A stretch of DNA of 52,921 bases from Syncephalis fuscata (lineage: Eukaryota > Zoopagomycota > Zoopagomycetes > Zoopagales > Piptocephalidaceae): contig JAHLTZ010000072.1 in the NCBI GenBank assembly GCA_025786725.1, forward strand, positions 1 to 52,921. Direction: 5' to 3'. Shown piece after piece: positions 35,042-48,907 of this stretch. Under the pieces are notes generated by a model that did no database searches, was not told where the DNA came from, and saw only the letters and a program-made list of their open reading frames with translations. Every line of letters starts with the position of its first letter. The stretch's first letter is position 1. A program made the translations under genes and the position numbers.

Positions 35042-38000
35042 ATGAGCCTGCCTACAGGCTATAGCAACGCCTCCACAGGCGGTGGAGGTGGTAGTGGCGG
35101 TAATAGTGGTGCTGCTAATTTATCAACGACCGCTGCTACTACCATCAATAATTCTGCAGCAGATCGGCTACAGCATTCTAATTCGCAAAACTCTATCAAT
35201 ACTTTGACAACTAATCCTGCTACCATGAATAATCCACAGGCTCATAATTATATGCGTGGTGGGCCTCAACCTAATACACGCCATCGTACAACTACAACAG
35301 TAACACGGGGAAATCCAAAGGACATGAATGGAGACACAATTCTTATTCTTTCGCTAATTAATCGATTAGGAGCAAAGGTAAGCTTTATTAATGGATAACC
35401 GTACAATAAAATAACTAGATTTATAACAATTATAATAACATTAATATTATCGTCTAGCTTCCATCTAATACGAGACGTCGATTGGAAGCGGTTGAATCTG
35501 ATCCTATGGTGCAGTTAACCATTCGTTCACTCGTTGATCTGTCGCAGTATCGTTTAACAACGGCCGCACACAGTTTAATGACGTTATTGGAAAATGTTAA
35601 TAAGGTATGCATTAATTTAGATAATAATTAAATTAAATAATTAACTAATCTATTGTAATAGTCAATATCAATTATAAATGACGATGGACCATCAATCGAT
35701 ATTTTACAATCACAATTGCTTATTCTAAAGGTTCTAGGTGCTTGTATGTCACATCATTGGCGCTGTCATCGCGATACACAGCGTGAACGTAATCGAGCTA
35801 CCAATAATGGATGTGATAATAATCCAATGTCTCCACATTCGGCATCAAGCGCACAATCTTTTAGAAAACGCAGCGAATCTGACATTACCATGCATCCAAC
35901 ATCAATGCCTAAATCTGAATCAAGTAGTTCAATTAATAATTTTGATACTATTAGCCATGGTAGTCATACACACTCGACTAGATCCTACACAATGGCCGGA
36001 ACAGAAGCACCAGTTGGATTGGATGCATTTGAATCGACTCGAGTGGCAACATCGCGTCAAAGCCTTGAAGCCATTGCTGCTCAAGCTCATAGTACTTATG
36101 AAGATCCGCCTGCATTGGAAGAACCGTTAGCCAAATATATATTCCATGTAGTGGCTAGTTTCTTACAAAATACCTCGCCTGATGTTTATGATGCACATGC
36201 TGCGGCTGGTGGTGCTGCATTAGCGGCAGCTATGGTAGACAGCCCCGATGTATATGGAAAAAGTACGCATCATCCAGCGTCACTTTCATCGGCTGGCGTA
36301 GGCGGTGGTGTAACGTCACCAACTGCTACTTCTCACGGCGCAGCAGGAACTGGTCGCGATTTTCTTACCTCTACCTATGCAGCATTAGCCGATGCACCGG
36401 CCGACCTGGCCTATGAAATCCATCGTGCTGCAGGTCGGGTGTTGTTCTACGTTAGTGCATCCAACTGGCCGGTAGTATTTGCCCGACTTAAAGCACGCAT
36501 TGCTGTATTGGCCCAGACATCAGACGAAAATGCCGATACAGGTGAAGTACGACTATTAGAATGGTGTAATTTGAATTCACGTCGATTGTCAATGGTACTG
36601 CAAGGTAAATAGATAGAATCGACTATCATTAATTAGCATTTATCGTCTAATACATGCTTGTTTTAGAACTTGGTACAGTTTTTCTTCAAATGAAACGTTC
36701 AGCACAACAAGTTACTGCTGTTGTATTAAGACGGTCTATTTGGAACTGGATTGAGGTTTATCCAATGGATTTCGCTCAACTATGTCGTTCACAAAAGCGA
36801 CTTGAAGGTGGTCCAGAAATTTTATTTGATCAGTGTAACTCGGTTGCCGATAGTCATCGACGTAAAATGGTATTTTGGCCATTACAAGCAATGCTACTTG
36901 TCCTCTGTCCGGATATTTTATTGAATATTGTAGAATCGGATTTGATTAAAACGACAAAGAAAACGCTATTCCTTGATTCATTGAAAAAGTCGTTAAAAAG
37001 CAACAAATCGGCTGAAGTTGCCGCCATTGCTTGTGTTGATTTGTGTAAAGCAGCCACTTACACTAATCGAGAAGAACAATTGGCACTTTCGACCATTGTA
37101 ACTGATATAGAGAATGAATTACGCGTAGGTAGTATTTTGCACACCAAATACAATAATCTAATCTGATTTAATTTAATTTAATTAGGATAAATTATTTGAC
37201 CCACAAAGACCATTCCTTACTATGAGTGGCGCGATTGATCAACGTTTAATGACCGAATGTTTAACAGCTTTATTTCGCTCAAGTCCCCACAGCACACTTG
37301 AGTCGCTAATTCCTATTTGTTTGAACGACAATACACATACCGTATTTCGACTTGTACTAGTAAAAAGTTGCTATCTAATTGCATCAGAAAAACAGCTAGC
37401 TTGGAATCCAACCATTTCTAGTATGTATTCCGTGTTGGCCACACCACTTCGCCTATTGCTGTTGCAGTCAAATATGTCACATGGACAAGAAGGTGCCATG
37501 TCATCGGCACCTAGGGGTGCTACAAATAACCGTGGACCATTTGAACGTAGATTTGGTCGACGAGCACAAGTAGCCGCTCTTTTGGCCGAAGAAGCCAGTG
37601 AACGACACGAAATTGTACTTAATATTCTTAAACTATACCGCACTGATCCACAGCTGGCCGTCTTTAACCAGAATCCGCATACGCAATACGAAGAGAATTG
37701 TAATCTTATTACGGCAATTACTAGCTGGCTACACGATCCAGATCCATTGATTCGTACTAACGCTGCAGAGGCATTGCTTGAATTGCACAAACCGGCCTTT
37801 ATTAACCAATGGGGACCACCGCATCTTATTATGAAATCATTTTGGAGTATTAGTTCACAGGTAATGCTGGCGGTGGCCCGACATATTCTTAACTTTAAGG
37901 AGCGTGAAGATGGTACAAGATATGCACTGGAATTATTGCAACAATTACTTGTACGACGTAATGAATTTCTTCGTGAACACCAAGAGCACTGCACAGTAGG

Positions 38001-41000
38001 CATGGAAATACCAGATCGTCTTAATGCTTCAGTAGCATTGGAAATTGTACTGTTAGTGCTATTATGTTCAGCCGAAACAGAGATTTGCAGTAATGCTGTA
38101 GCATGCTTTAATCATCTGGTTACTGAGGCTTATTATACCGAAGAAGCCGAAGATCCACAACATGCACAATTGACCATTGTGGAGAATCTTCGCGTCTACA
38201 TGGAATTGGCCTCTTCAGGCGGATTGGTAACTGGACGAGTTGCACAACAGAAACGAATTCGTAAAATGCTACGAATGATGGATCGACAAACACCTGGCAA
38301 TCAAGCGGCTTGGGAAGAAGCGTATAAGCGATGGCGTATGTTAATGCAAGCAGTAGCTCGTCCTATTGACGAACCAGTTATTGAAGAGCCTACACGTCGT
38401 AAGGGTATATTCCAAGATAAACTAGCAGTAGGCACTAGTGGTAATAGTACCAATATGGCCCGTTCCATCGTTGGTAATCAGCCTATGGGCGACTTTTTAG
38501 AAGTAAGCTATATAATTAGTAGTACTATAATGAGTATTAACTGCTTTATTTAGGATCGTGGCGAATGGCACAATTATACAGGATTTCTATGTGCACTTGG
38601 TGGCTGTTGTTTAAACGATACCAATATTACAAATTCAGCTTCATCACGACGATCTAATGATCCAAATCAAATGATTAGTCGCTTTATACACGAAATGGTA
38701 GAATTATTAGTATGTGAGAATGTTGTCGTACGTGAAGTGGTACAACAAACACTAGGTGCCGATCTGAGTCCGGCATTATATGGCATTCTATTTACACAAC
38801 TGGAACATGAAGTCGATCGATTTCTTACCACTGATAATGAAACATATTGCAGCGATAGGAACACGCTATTTGTAGAACAGGCCATCTCGGTTATTAAGCT
38901 CATTCTTGAACGTATGGAAACGACCAATCAAAGTTTATTAGCGGTTGATTTGGGCAAACTAATACTAAGCTTTGCTCAGTATCTTAACCGTATTAATATG
39001 AACGCTGTTGTATTGCGCATCAAGATTAAGATGTGTCAGCTTTGTGAAATACTAATGGCCAAAAGGACTTTTTATCCTTGCGTCAAGAATTAAATTCCGT
39101 AATCAAGTATTGGAGTTACTATTGAATGGACATCGGATTTCACTAGTAAACAGATAGTGGTCAACCATCAGTAGAGGATCAAGTGGCCTTCCATCGTACA
39201 GAGAAGCTACAGCGTGATCTCGATCAAGCTTGTATGAAGTCAATTGTCAGTTTATTGGCTCAATTACCACTGCAGCCATCTGATATGGAACATGAGGCTG
39301 ACGTAAGCCAGATCAAATCACGTCTATTTTACAAATACTTTTCTTCTTTCTTAAAGTGCTTAATCGATGCCGTGTACTTGAGGTCAGTATCTACATTAAT
39401 AGACCGTCAATCATTAACATTTGAATATTATTAGACGATTGATGCAGTGCACATACAACAAAAATAGCCACGATTTACAAGTATTACTACAACAGGTAAA
39501 ATGATGATTAATAGTGGTATTAGTATTAGTATTAATTATTAACAACTATATAGTCACGAGAAGCGGTTAGAGATCTGGCTCCATTGAAGATTACACTATT
39601 TAGCATATCAAATCTATTAAGCGCCAATATTGAATCAGGCTTAAAATATTCATTATCTATGGGTTATCATGATGATCCAAAGACACGTACCGCCTTTATG
39701 CAAGTATAACAAATATTTATATCAAGGTGCAGAATTTGAAGGATTAGCCGAAATGTTAAGAATGATCGTTATGATAAATTGTCGAGGTAAGTATTTATTA
39801 TATATAAATAATTGATAATTGATTTTCATTTATTATTTATTTCTAGTTACTTACCGACTCGGAATTATGTATTGCCTTATCGTTGTGTGAAGTCTGTCCA
39901 GTAGCCGATATTGAAACAGTTGGTCAGCTACTATTAACTGCAGTTGAAACACGTGGTGAAACCATTCGATATTACAATATGTCATTGAACGTGATTGGCA
40001 CGTACAGGTAATTAATATACAAAAAAAAACATTTTAATAGATACAAATTATTAATCGATATTATTATTATTATTGTTATTGTTGTATATGAAACGGCCGC
40101 TGAAGTATTTAGACGTAATTGTATGGCTACTAAATTGATGCATTTATGCACGTATGTATGGATCAGAGTATTACGAGTTACACTTCAGCCACTTATCAAG
40201 AACTCGTTGACAATTCGCAACGATGGACACTTGAACTTGATCCATCAAAACTACCACCTGGTACAGACACTAAACTAATTTGGTCAATTTACGTGAAATG
40301 TCTCAACGATTCTTGGATGTCATTGTGACATCCACGGATAAAATGCCTCGTCAATTACGAGAGATTTGTCACTTTTAAGTTCAGTTGTGAATGAACGATC
40401 CCCAAGGCGAAATGACAGCTGTGGGTGGCTTATCTTTTTACGTTTCTTTGTCCACGATCGTTCACCTGAAACACACAATCTCGCTCAGCCTGTACGCAAT
40501 AAGGAAGTGCGTCGTGGCCTATTGCTTATTACCAAGGTTATTCAGAATCTGGCTAATCAAGTATATTCGGTACTAAAGAGACGTTTATGACTTCATTAAA
40601 CGACTTTTGGACAAGAATAGGGCGTGGTCAAAAAGTTTTAAAAGATATTTCCGAGCCAGTCAATTCAATGATAGCTCTCCTGCCGTCATTGAATTAGGAC
40701 GTGTAAATACGGCTACCAGTGCTCTTTCACCCACTAGTGCTACTTCATCGTCATCGACCAGTCGTCTTAGTGAAGCAGATTTAATTCAACTTCATAAGGC
40801 CCTATATGACAATCAAGAGCGAATTAGTCGTGAAGTGGCAGCACGCCGATCTGGCCCACGATCATTAATGGTACGGGCTGACGGTAGCACCATCGACCAG
40901 GAAACTTATCAAACGGCGGCCAAACAAGCCTATGAAAAGCTATCCACAGTATTGGCCCAATTAGGACCACCGCCCGATGTTCCTCAATTGGAACCGGTAA

Positions 41001-44000
41001 TGCCTAGTGGAACGCGCTATGGTGCAGCCAATGAACTGTTCCGTGAATTCATGCAACGTAATGCACATCGTAATGTGGATAGTATTCGCTCTAAGCGTAT
41101 ATTCTATGAAGGCGGTGTATCAAAGGTGATTTAACTGATTAATAGATAAATTACCATGATCTAATAATGATGATTTATATAGGATAAAAATCCGGTATTC
41201 TATTTCATTGCACGTCGATTGATTATTGAAATGACAGATATGGAATTGTTTATTTACTTTGTTTTACATGTAAGTGAATAGACATTAATTAGCTAATTAA
41301 TTAATCATTAATTATTAATTAACTTTTATTTAGTCATTGGAACCAAAATTGGGCAAGCCATTTGAAATAGTAATTGATCTTACACATTTTGGACAGCAGA
41401 ATGAAGTACAAGAACAGTGGATTACTCAGTTTTTACAAGTTCTTCCATTTAACGCAGAACAGAATTTATCATCTGTCTATTTGTACAACGTATGTACCAA
41501 GTTTAAAAAGTTCTCTAAACGTCTACCTCGCTCTGTGAGTAGTCGACTATCCAAGAAGGGCGTGTTTATATCCACTATGAATGAACTGTATGAACATATT
41601 ATTTCTTCAGAAGTTCGTCTTCCAAAGGCTACAGGTAATTATTATCTATTGGCACTTATAATTGACTAATTATTAATATAAAATATAAAATATTTAGTTT
41701 CATTGGATGTGGAACCGGCTAAAGTATTTTCACCTGTAACGAAGATTGCACATTACAAATTGCCAATGCCAACGGTAATGAAGATTACACAGGATCATGT
41801 TCAAGTGACATCGGTAAGTTTAACGGCTCATTTATTGCTAAAAATACTAATTGATTGAATGATTAATTAGTTACGTAAACAAGAAATTCTTGGCGTTAGT
41901 GCCATTTTCAATGATGTCTATCGTATTTCTGATATTGACGATGTTCTATTAATGGTACATCGAAGTGATGATAGTGCTGTCGTTATTAAATATGATCGTG
42001 GTAATGCATCACTTACATTCTGTAGTTCTAAAGCAGAAGCCATATTTCAAGTAAGTATAGTAGTCTATTGTTGGTGTATATATATATATATATATAGCAT
42101 CACTAATATATATACAATGATTGATATGTAATTAGAGTATTCGAAGTGCACGTCAACGACAGGAACTTATTAAACCAACAAATATTCTGAACGTGTTATT
42201 CGTCCCAGTGATGTTCCAGGAACGCTACTTAACATGGCACTGCTTAATTTGGGCAGTGGCGATGCCAATCTAAGATCTGCTTCATACAATTTACTATACT
42301 CGCTATGTGTCACCTTTAATTTCAGCACAGAAAGCCAGCTATTAAGCGTTAAAGGTAATAATAATAATAATAATACGATTAACCATCATTATATTGCATA
42401 CTAAGCGTCATATAGGCATGTGCATTCCTGCCAATAGCGGATCGTTTGTCAAAGCAATTAGTGAAAAGCTAGCTAGTACAGAACCACATTTAACATTGGA
42501 ATTCCTAAGTGAATGCTTTGTCGGTCTTAACAAGTCTAGTAAGCCATTAAAGAGCTTCTGTCTAGAGTACATGACCCCATGGCTGGCTAATCTTGATCGC
42601 TTTATTCACGTCGGTAATGATGACAGTCAGCGTGGTCTTACCAAAGTAAACGAGCTATTGCACCAACTGATTGACCTGACAGTCAAAGAAACGGAAATGT
42701 ATCCAGTCGTAAAAACATATGTGTGGACACCATTAGGCCGTATGGATGATATGATTCCATTAATATTAGACGCATTTGTACCATATGCAGTTGAACGTGG
42801 TTTTAGTTCACAACAAGCTGAAGTAATGGCTAATACTACAGTCACACTTTCTTCATATAGTGTACGCGGTAAATTAATTGCTCGTTTACGCAAGGTAATC
42901 TATTATAATACGGTATTTAATAGTTATTAATGCTTATATACATATACATATACATATATATATATATATATATAGGTTATTGCCAATACATCATTGAAAC
43001 CAAAGCGTTCTCTGACTGAGCATGAATCGTGGAACGAGATTGCCGTACTTATTCGCTTTCTGTTAATGATGTCATTTGATAACCGATTGCATGTACTGCA
43101 ATATCTACCAGAATTATTCCATATTGTTTCGTTAGTTGCAGCCACTGGACCAGGCATGATTCGGGCCTCTGTACACGGAATTATTATTAATATCGTTCAA
43201 TCGCTATGTACGTCATTACAGCTGGATAGTGATAATTTACGTACGGTAAAGTTCTTATTAAGTGAGCTATCTGAACCAAAATCACTATTGCTATTTGGTC
43301 TAAATCGTACAAGTGGCAATGCTTTCATGCGTAGTATGGAGGCTACTACCGATACTCGGGAAGCCATGCCACTTACATCTCTTGAAACGATTGTCCGTAT
43401 GTTTGTTGGATGTTATGATATCAGGTGCTCCAAATACAGGTAAGCTATTGACTAGAATATACTAGAAAAAAGCATAATTAATTATGTTATCTATTTTATT
43501 TACTTTAGAATATGCCAATGCTTGGAGAGCACGTTGGATGAGTCTTGTAGCCAGTACAGCCTTCCAATTTAATCCAGCTATTCAGCCACGTGCCTTTGTG
43601 GTACTCGGTTGTCTAGCCCATGCTGCAGTCGATGACGATCTACTCTATCAGATTCTAGTGGCCCTTAAAGGTGCTTTATCGCTATTTGAGGAAGGCGACT
43701 GCAATTTAATTGTTAGCATTGTTATGTGTCTAACCAGCATTGCTGAGAACTTGGATGGCAGTTCAAAATACTTACAGCAACTGTTCTGGCTGGCCATTGC
43801 TCTTATTCAAATTGGCCATGTACCATTATTCCCAAGTGCATTGAATCTGATGGAAGTTGTATTACAAACACTTGAAGATAATGGATTCTTCCATGAAGAA
43901 TTACCGGCTGACTTTCTACTCCGTGCCCGTGAATCGCTATTTGAAGACATTGGCTACGAGAATAGCAATGATGACAACACATTGTCGAGCGGTGTGGAGA

Positions 44001-44712
44001 AGCGGCCACATGTCAACGATATGTTTACCACCAACTTTCCATTTGCCGTGGCCACCACCGTGCTTAAGGGTCTAAAACACTCGCAAACCATTACGGCCAC
44101 CACGGATGCACTTACTACCTTTTTGGAGATTAGCGCACAAGAACCGAGTAAAACGGTGGATCCCAATTTACTTGGTTATTTAGCACCATTATTACCAGGT
44201 GCAGCACGTAATTCGGCCCTTAAAGATCTATTTTGGATTAGTGCGGTGGAAAGCGACTTTGAGAACACGGAAGGTGAACAAACTTATCATTGTCTCTTTG
44301 ACAAGCTAGCCATTCCTGATCAAACGACAGCGATGCTACTGGTGGCCCTTATGATCACTATGCTTAATAGTGCCGAGTATGAAGCGGAACAACTATTCCT
44401 TTATGGCTTTTTGGCTGAAGCAGCCACTGCAATGCCTCAAGTATTTGCCATGTTCTACGATAGTCTACTACCCAAGATGAATCAAATGCTGTGCAATAGT
44501 CAAGTAGTACCGATTATCGAGTCGATTCAATCGATTCTATTTACCATGGTATCATCGCCCTACTTGAAAGGACAACGAGCACAACGAGCACCCCCGATGA
44601 ACTTGGCTTTGGTGGTCTGGCCGAGAGTGGTTCATTCCAACACGTAACGCGTGCTCAAAAGAAAACGGCAGCCGATTTGGCCAGTCGTACCGTTGAACGT
44701 ATGGTAACCTAA
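35042..44712 (+). CDS. Neurofibromin-family Ras GTPase-activating protein (sequence has frameshifts)
   Basis: Ras off-switch: accelerates GTP hydrolysis by Ras. The deduced ~2,800-residue protein is colinear with animal NF1. First exons are 35042-35377, 35458-35604, 35662-36604, 36667-37124, 37186-38502 and 38554 onward. Landmarks in order are WPLQAMLLVLCPDI; GFLCALGG; a RasGAP region (RDLDQACMKSIVSLLAQLPL; FRRNCMATK at about 40107-40133, holding the arginine finger; FLRF near 40436; LLLITKVIQNLANQV); a Sec14/PH module (NPVFYFIARRL, FEIVIDLTHFG, SSVYLYN); and the NF1 C-terminal half (DVPGTLLNMALLNLG, EPHLTLEFLSECF, CLEYMTPWL, FQFNPAIQPRAFVVLGC). Many one-base frame breaks interrupt 39.06-40.6 kb, with others near 42192, 43410 and 44595. 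With the last one allowed for, the stop is 44710-44712. Yeast counterparts are Ira1/Ira2. Confidence 0.95.
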
Positions 44713-44942
44713 AATATTATTTTTACTTTCTACTTGGCTTCACCTATTTTGCCATTACTACTACTATTACTACTACATAGTTATAAGTAGAGTGGCAACA
44801 CTTAATAAGATGTGTGTGTGTGTGTGATTCAATACTATTCTTAAATATCGCACCAAATTTCAATTTGTTTATGTTTTATTCACTATCTTTGTTTTGAAAT
44901 AACAATGAATATAATTTCTATAACTATATGTATCAATTATCA
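44713..44942. other. Convergent intergenic region with GT microsatellite
   Basis: A short region between the 3' ends of neurofibromin and the ABC gene. A (TG)n tract lies at 44813-44826. Confidence 0.7.
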
Positions 44943-47900
44943 TTATACTATTGTTGCTTGTCCGTATAGACTAGCGTATGTGCTATTCTCTCGTGCCATT
45001 AATTCTTTATGTGTTCCTATATTAGTTGGTAGTGTCAGTTGGTAGTTGTCAATACAACTATACAGTTGTTGCTATAGTCATGCCAGTTACCTTGTTCTAG
45101 AATATTACCGGGTACATTACCCATAACAATAATTTGATCTATATACATTAAATAGTTACATGTTATTAATGATTAGACTATTGGTCAATAGCATGTTAAT
45201 TACCGGCATGCTCAATGGTTGATATCGATGTGCAATGACCAATACCGTTCTTCCTCTCATTACTTGAGTTAACGCAGCCTGAACAGCTTGTTCAGATTGT
45301 GCTATTATTGTTTAACCGTTAATATGGCCAATTAGTGAATTATATTACACTTACCGTCTAAATAGAGTGTAGTATAAAATACAAATAATTGTATAAATAA
45401 TAATGCTGTGCAATTTCAATTTACTTACCAAGAGCACTTGTTGCTTCATCCAAAATAAGAATCTATAGTAAAATAAATAGTGTTAACAATGCTATTACTA
45501 TGATTATAATTATTATTATTTACCTTTGGATCTTTAAGTAAAGCACGAGCAATAGCAATTCGCTGTTTCTGACCTGATAGATTAATGTTAATATAAATAA
45601 TAATATTATTATTATTATTGACTTACCACCAGATAAAGTAACACCTCGTTCACCAATTTGTGTCGCATAACATATGGGAAACGATTAATAAAACCATCCG
45701 CATGTGCTCGATATGCTGCCTCTTCTACTTCAGCATCAGTTGCATCAGGTCGGCCATATCGAATATTATCGGCAATACTACCGGCAGTGGGTTCCTGATG
45801 GATATAACCAATACTGCTACGCAACATAGCAGGATCCAACTCTTGGATATTACGTCCATCAAGCATTACCTCGCCATTGTCGGGATCATAAAATCGTTCT
45901 AATAGTGCGGCTACCGTCGATTTACCACCACCAGATAGACCGCATAGAGCAACTGTTTGACCAGCTGGTACATGTAGATTAAATCCAGTCAGTACTGAAT
46001 GCTGTGCCCGTGTAGGATAAGTGAAGTGAAATTATTAAAATGAATATCGCCTAAATAGTATGTTAATGGCTATCATAATAGTATTAGTATATCGTATTCA
46101 TTACCTTGCACGACACCAAGTTGTTCACACCACGAATAGGAATGGTTGAACGTAGACTTAGACACTCGAAACAACGTGATGCTGCACCGGTAGCCTTGAT
46201 AGATTGACCGGCTAGTGCACCAAGCGATACTAGAAGACACACATTAATTAATTAAATAGATTTGGGTACAAAAGTAATAAATTTACCTAATGATTTCTGT
46301 GTACTTTGTACCGATAACAAATAGCTATCGTCATTTATAAATAATGGTTGGATAATATGCTTAATTATGCAATAGAAGTAACTCACGTCATAAGATCACA
46401 CCGGTCATGTCACCGCGTACCACGAGTGAGCCACCGTAATAAAGTACCATAAGTACCATGGATCCGATGGATATGTTGGTTAAACCTTTAAATACACGGT
46501 TACAATTGTACAGTAAGTGAAGTAAAATGATTTACCTTGGAATAGACCAATATGAAAGGCCAATTTGGTATTAGCACTAGATGCTCGATCACCCACGCGT
46601 GCAAATCGATCCAGTTCAAATGGTTCAGCTGCAAATGAACGTACAGTGCGTACATTGCCAACCACCTATTCTATAGCGTGAGTATTTACACATAATAGTC
46701 CAATAATATAGCCTACTTCACCGACAACAGCCGATGCTTCAGTTTCTGCTAGACGAGTTCGTGTCGATAATCTGCGTAGATAGGCACCATAAGCGTTTAA
46801 CAGTAAATAGATGGCCGGTAGAGAACCCGCCAGTGTAAGGGTTAATGTTGCATTTAAATGAAATAGATGGCAATACCCCACAGAAGTAGTAATAGATTTC
46901 AGTCCCTAAATTATAGTAAATTAGTTATAATCTTTATCATTCTTATCATCATCAATTACATACTTGTGTGACACATTGTTTAAATGAGTGCTAATAGACA
47001 CAATTACAGTGTTAGTTTGTATATTAATAAATTATAATTACACAATCTTACTTTAACTCGGCCACATCTTGCATTACACGTGCTGCTACTTCACCGGCTC
47101 GTTGTGCGTCAAACCATACCATATCCTGGGCCAGTACACTGGCGTATGCCTGATTTCTAAGACGCCAGGCCACACGTTCACCAGTAGACCTACCAAAGAT
47201 ATGTGTAGCCAGGTACATAGTCCTTGAAGTGCAAATAGTCGTAATAGTTTAAAAGCTGGCACTTTGAGTGCCCGCAGTCCTATAGCGGCCAATGTACCGG
47301 CACCGCCCTCAACGGCACCGCTGGTTGTTGTCAAATGACCAGCAATCACGTTAACAGCTCTCCCGTAACTCCGGGGGCCATGAGACCGACGACGGCCGCC
47401 GCAAGTGCGCTTAGTGCTACAGCTAGCAGTAATGGTGCATCCGGATAAAGCAGCGCGAGTAACTGACGCCAGAATCCATGTTCGGTGCCAATATTAGCCA
47501 GAGAAGCAGCCGTGACATCATCCTCATAATTAAGACCTTTTAATTTGCCGCTTCCTACTAAACGGTGCAAGTATCGCGATGGTATCGGTGTGGTAGCAAT
47601 TGTGACCGGTGAAGGAGTAAAAACCATTGGCGGTCAAAGCTTCACAGCGTACCTGCTGCACAGCACCAACGCCTAACCAGGTGAAGCCAACAACAGCCGG
47701 GAATTTGCAAACATGCCAGTAACTATTAAATAATTCTATATCTAACTAAGCTACGTTATACACTGTTAGTTACTCGACTTACCTTGAGCATTTAATTGAT
47801 TATGGTAATGACCATTCATACTAATAAGTGAAAAAATAGCACGTTGTTTATAGTAGAAGATGGCTAGTTAGTTAGAAACAAAGTCGCGTATCTATTCATT

Positions 47901-48059
47901 GGCCTACCGTTGTCGACTACTGCTGAATGCACGACTGGCTAAACCATACTGTTTGGGCTGAGCTGTAATTCTCTGCTTTTGCTGTTGTAGCAAGAAGCGT
48001 GTGCCAGATAGAAAGCTTGTTGAGCTCCTTGGTGAGCAGAGTCGTGACACGAAACTCAT
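44943..48059 (-). CDS. Mitochondrial half-type ABC transporter, ABCB10/Mdl1-like (frameshifted)
   Basis: A multi-exon gene for a half transporter with one transmembrane domain and one ATPase domain. The N-terminus, MSFVSRLCSPRSSTSFLSGT then RAFSSSRQR, is Arg/Ser-rich without acids, a typical mitochondrial presequence. The membrane domain includes LLLAVALSALAAAVVGLMAP, HIFGRSTGERVAWRLRNQAY, WFDAQRAGEVAARVMQDVAE and VGNVRTVRSFAAEP. The ATPase domain has Walker A GLSGGGKST near 45930, then MLDGRNIQELDPAMLRSSIG, the signature LSGGQKQRIAIARALL near 45550-45630, Walker B ILILDEATSAL near 45450, and a RTVLVIAHR switch near 45260. One-base breaks occur near 45225, 45672 and 47225, mostly at short runs, and look like sequence errors. 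The C-terminus ends ASLYGQATIV, with its stop at 44943-44945. Likely substrates are peptides or heme-related compounds, by family. Confidence 0.85.
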
Positions 48060-48907
48060 GACGCAAGGAAAGAGTTAGAAAATGGAAATTAATCCATATT
48101 AGTAAAGTGGTTTATTATCGCTATTATTATATTTAGTGAGCTATTCAGCGAATAGCTAGTGAAGTCACCTATTTTATTATATATATATAGAACAGATAGC
48201 CATTTATTTAAAAAAACTTTATTCTAATCATGCATTCATTATTTAAATAGGCATTTTTTATATTTAGTTGATATTGGATGGTTTATATAAAGTGTTGTTA
48301 AATACACTGCTTTCATTTATAACTTACTATTTAATTGTTTAATATCTAGTCTCCAGCTTTATGTTTTATTTATAAGCAATTTCTTATTGTATTGCAAATT
48401 GTTGTAATCAACATATTCCATCAATAATAGCTTTGGTTTTTAGTATTATAACTAATACAAGTATTAACATTAATATATTTTTGATGCCAATGATCAATAT
48501 TGGTGCATTTTAAACATCAAATATCGCATTAGTGCATCTTTTACAACGATAAATATCAATAGTAACACATGTTTTAATAATGGCAATCATAATAATTGTA
48601 AATCTCACTAATAACTTATAATTAGCGCTATTTAACGACAGTAGTAATAACATTATTAAAATAATATGCACTAGATTCTCACTGTATTGAATCAGCCAGA
48701 ATCTTTCATATCGTACACTGCAAGTTGCTATTACAGCTGAATTCCTAGTAATTAAATAAAATATATTTATTAATACACAACAGTAATCTATACTTCATTC
48801 TATTATTTAAATTAATATATGGCATTAATAAAATATTATATACTAGCTCAAATATTTACTCATTATAATCTTAGTGTTTTTATTAGCATTAAAAATGTTA
48901 TCAAATT
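48060..48907. other. AT-rich intergenic region
   Basis: About 850 bp between the ABC start and the subtilase stop. It contains ATTAATATT-like words also seen in the gene-poor region, but no ORF or RNA gene is recognised. Confidence 0.5.

Noticed and set aside
35042-44712. Neurofibromin as a true pseudogene
   Set aside because: The breaks are nearly all one-base changes at short runs, clustered in part of the gene, while amino-acid conservation stays high on both sides; sequence error explains this better.
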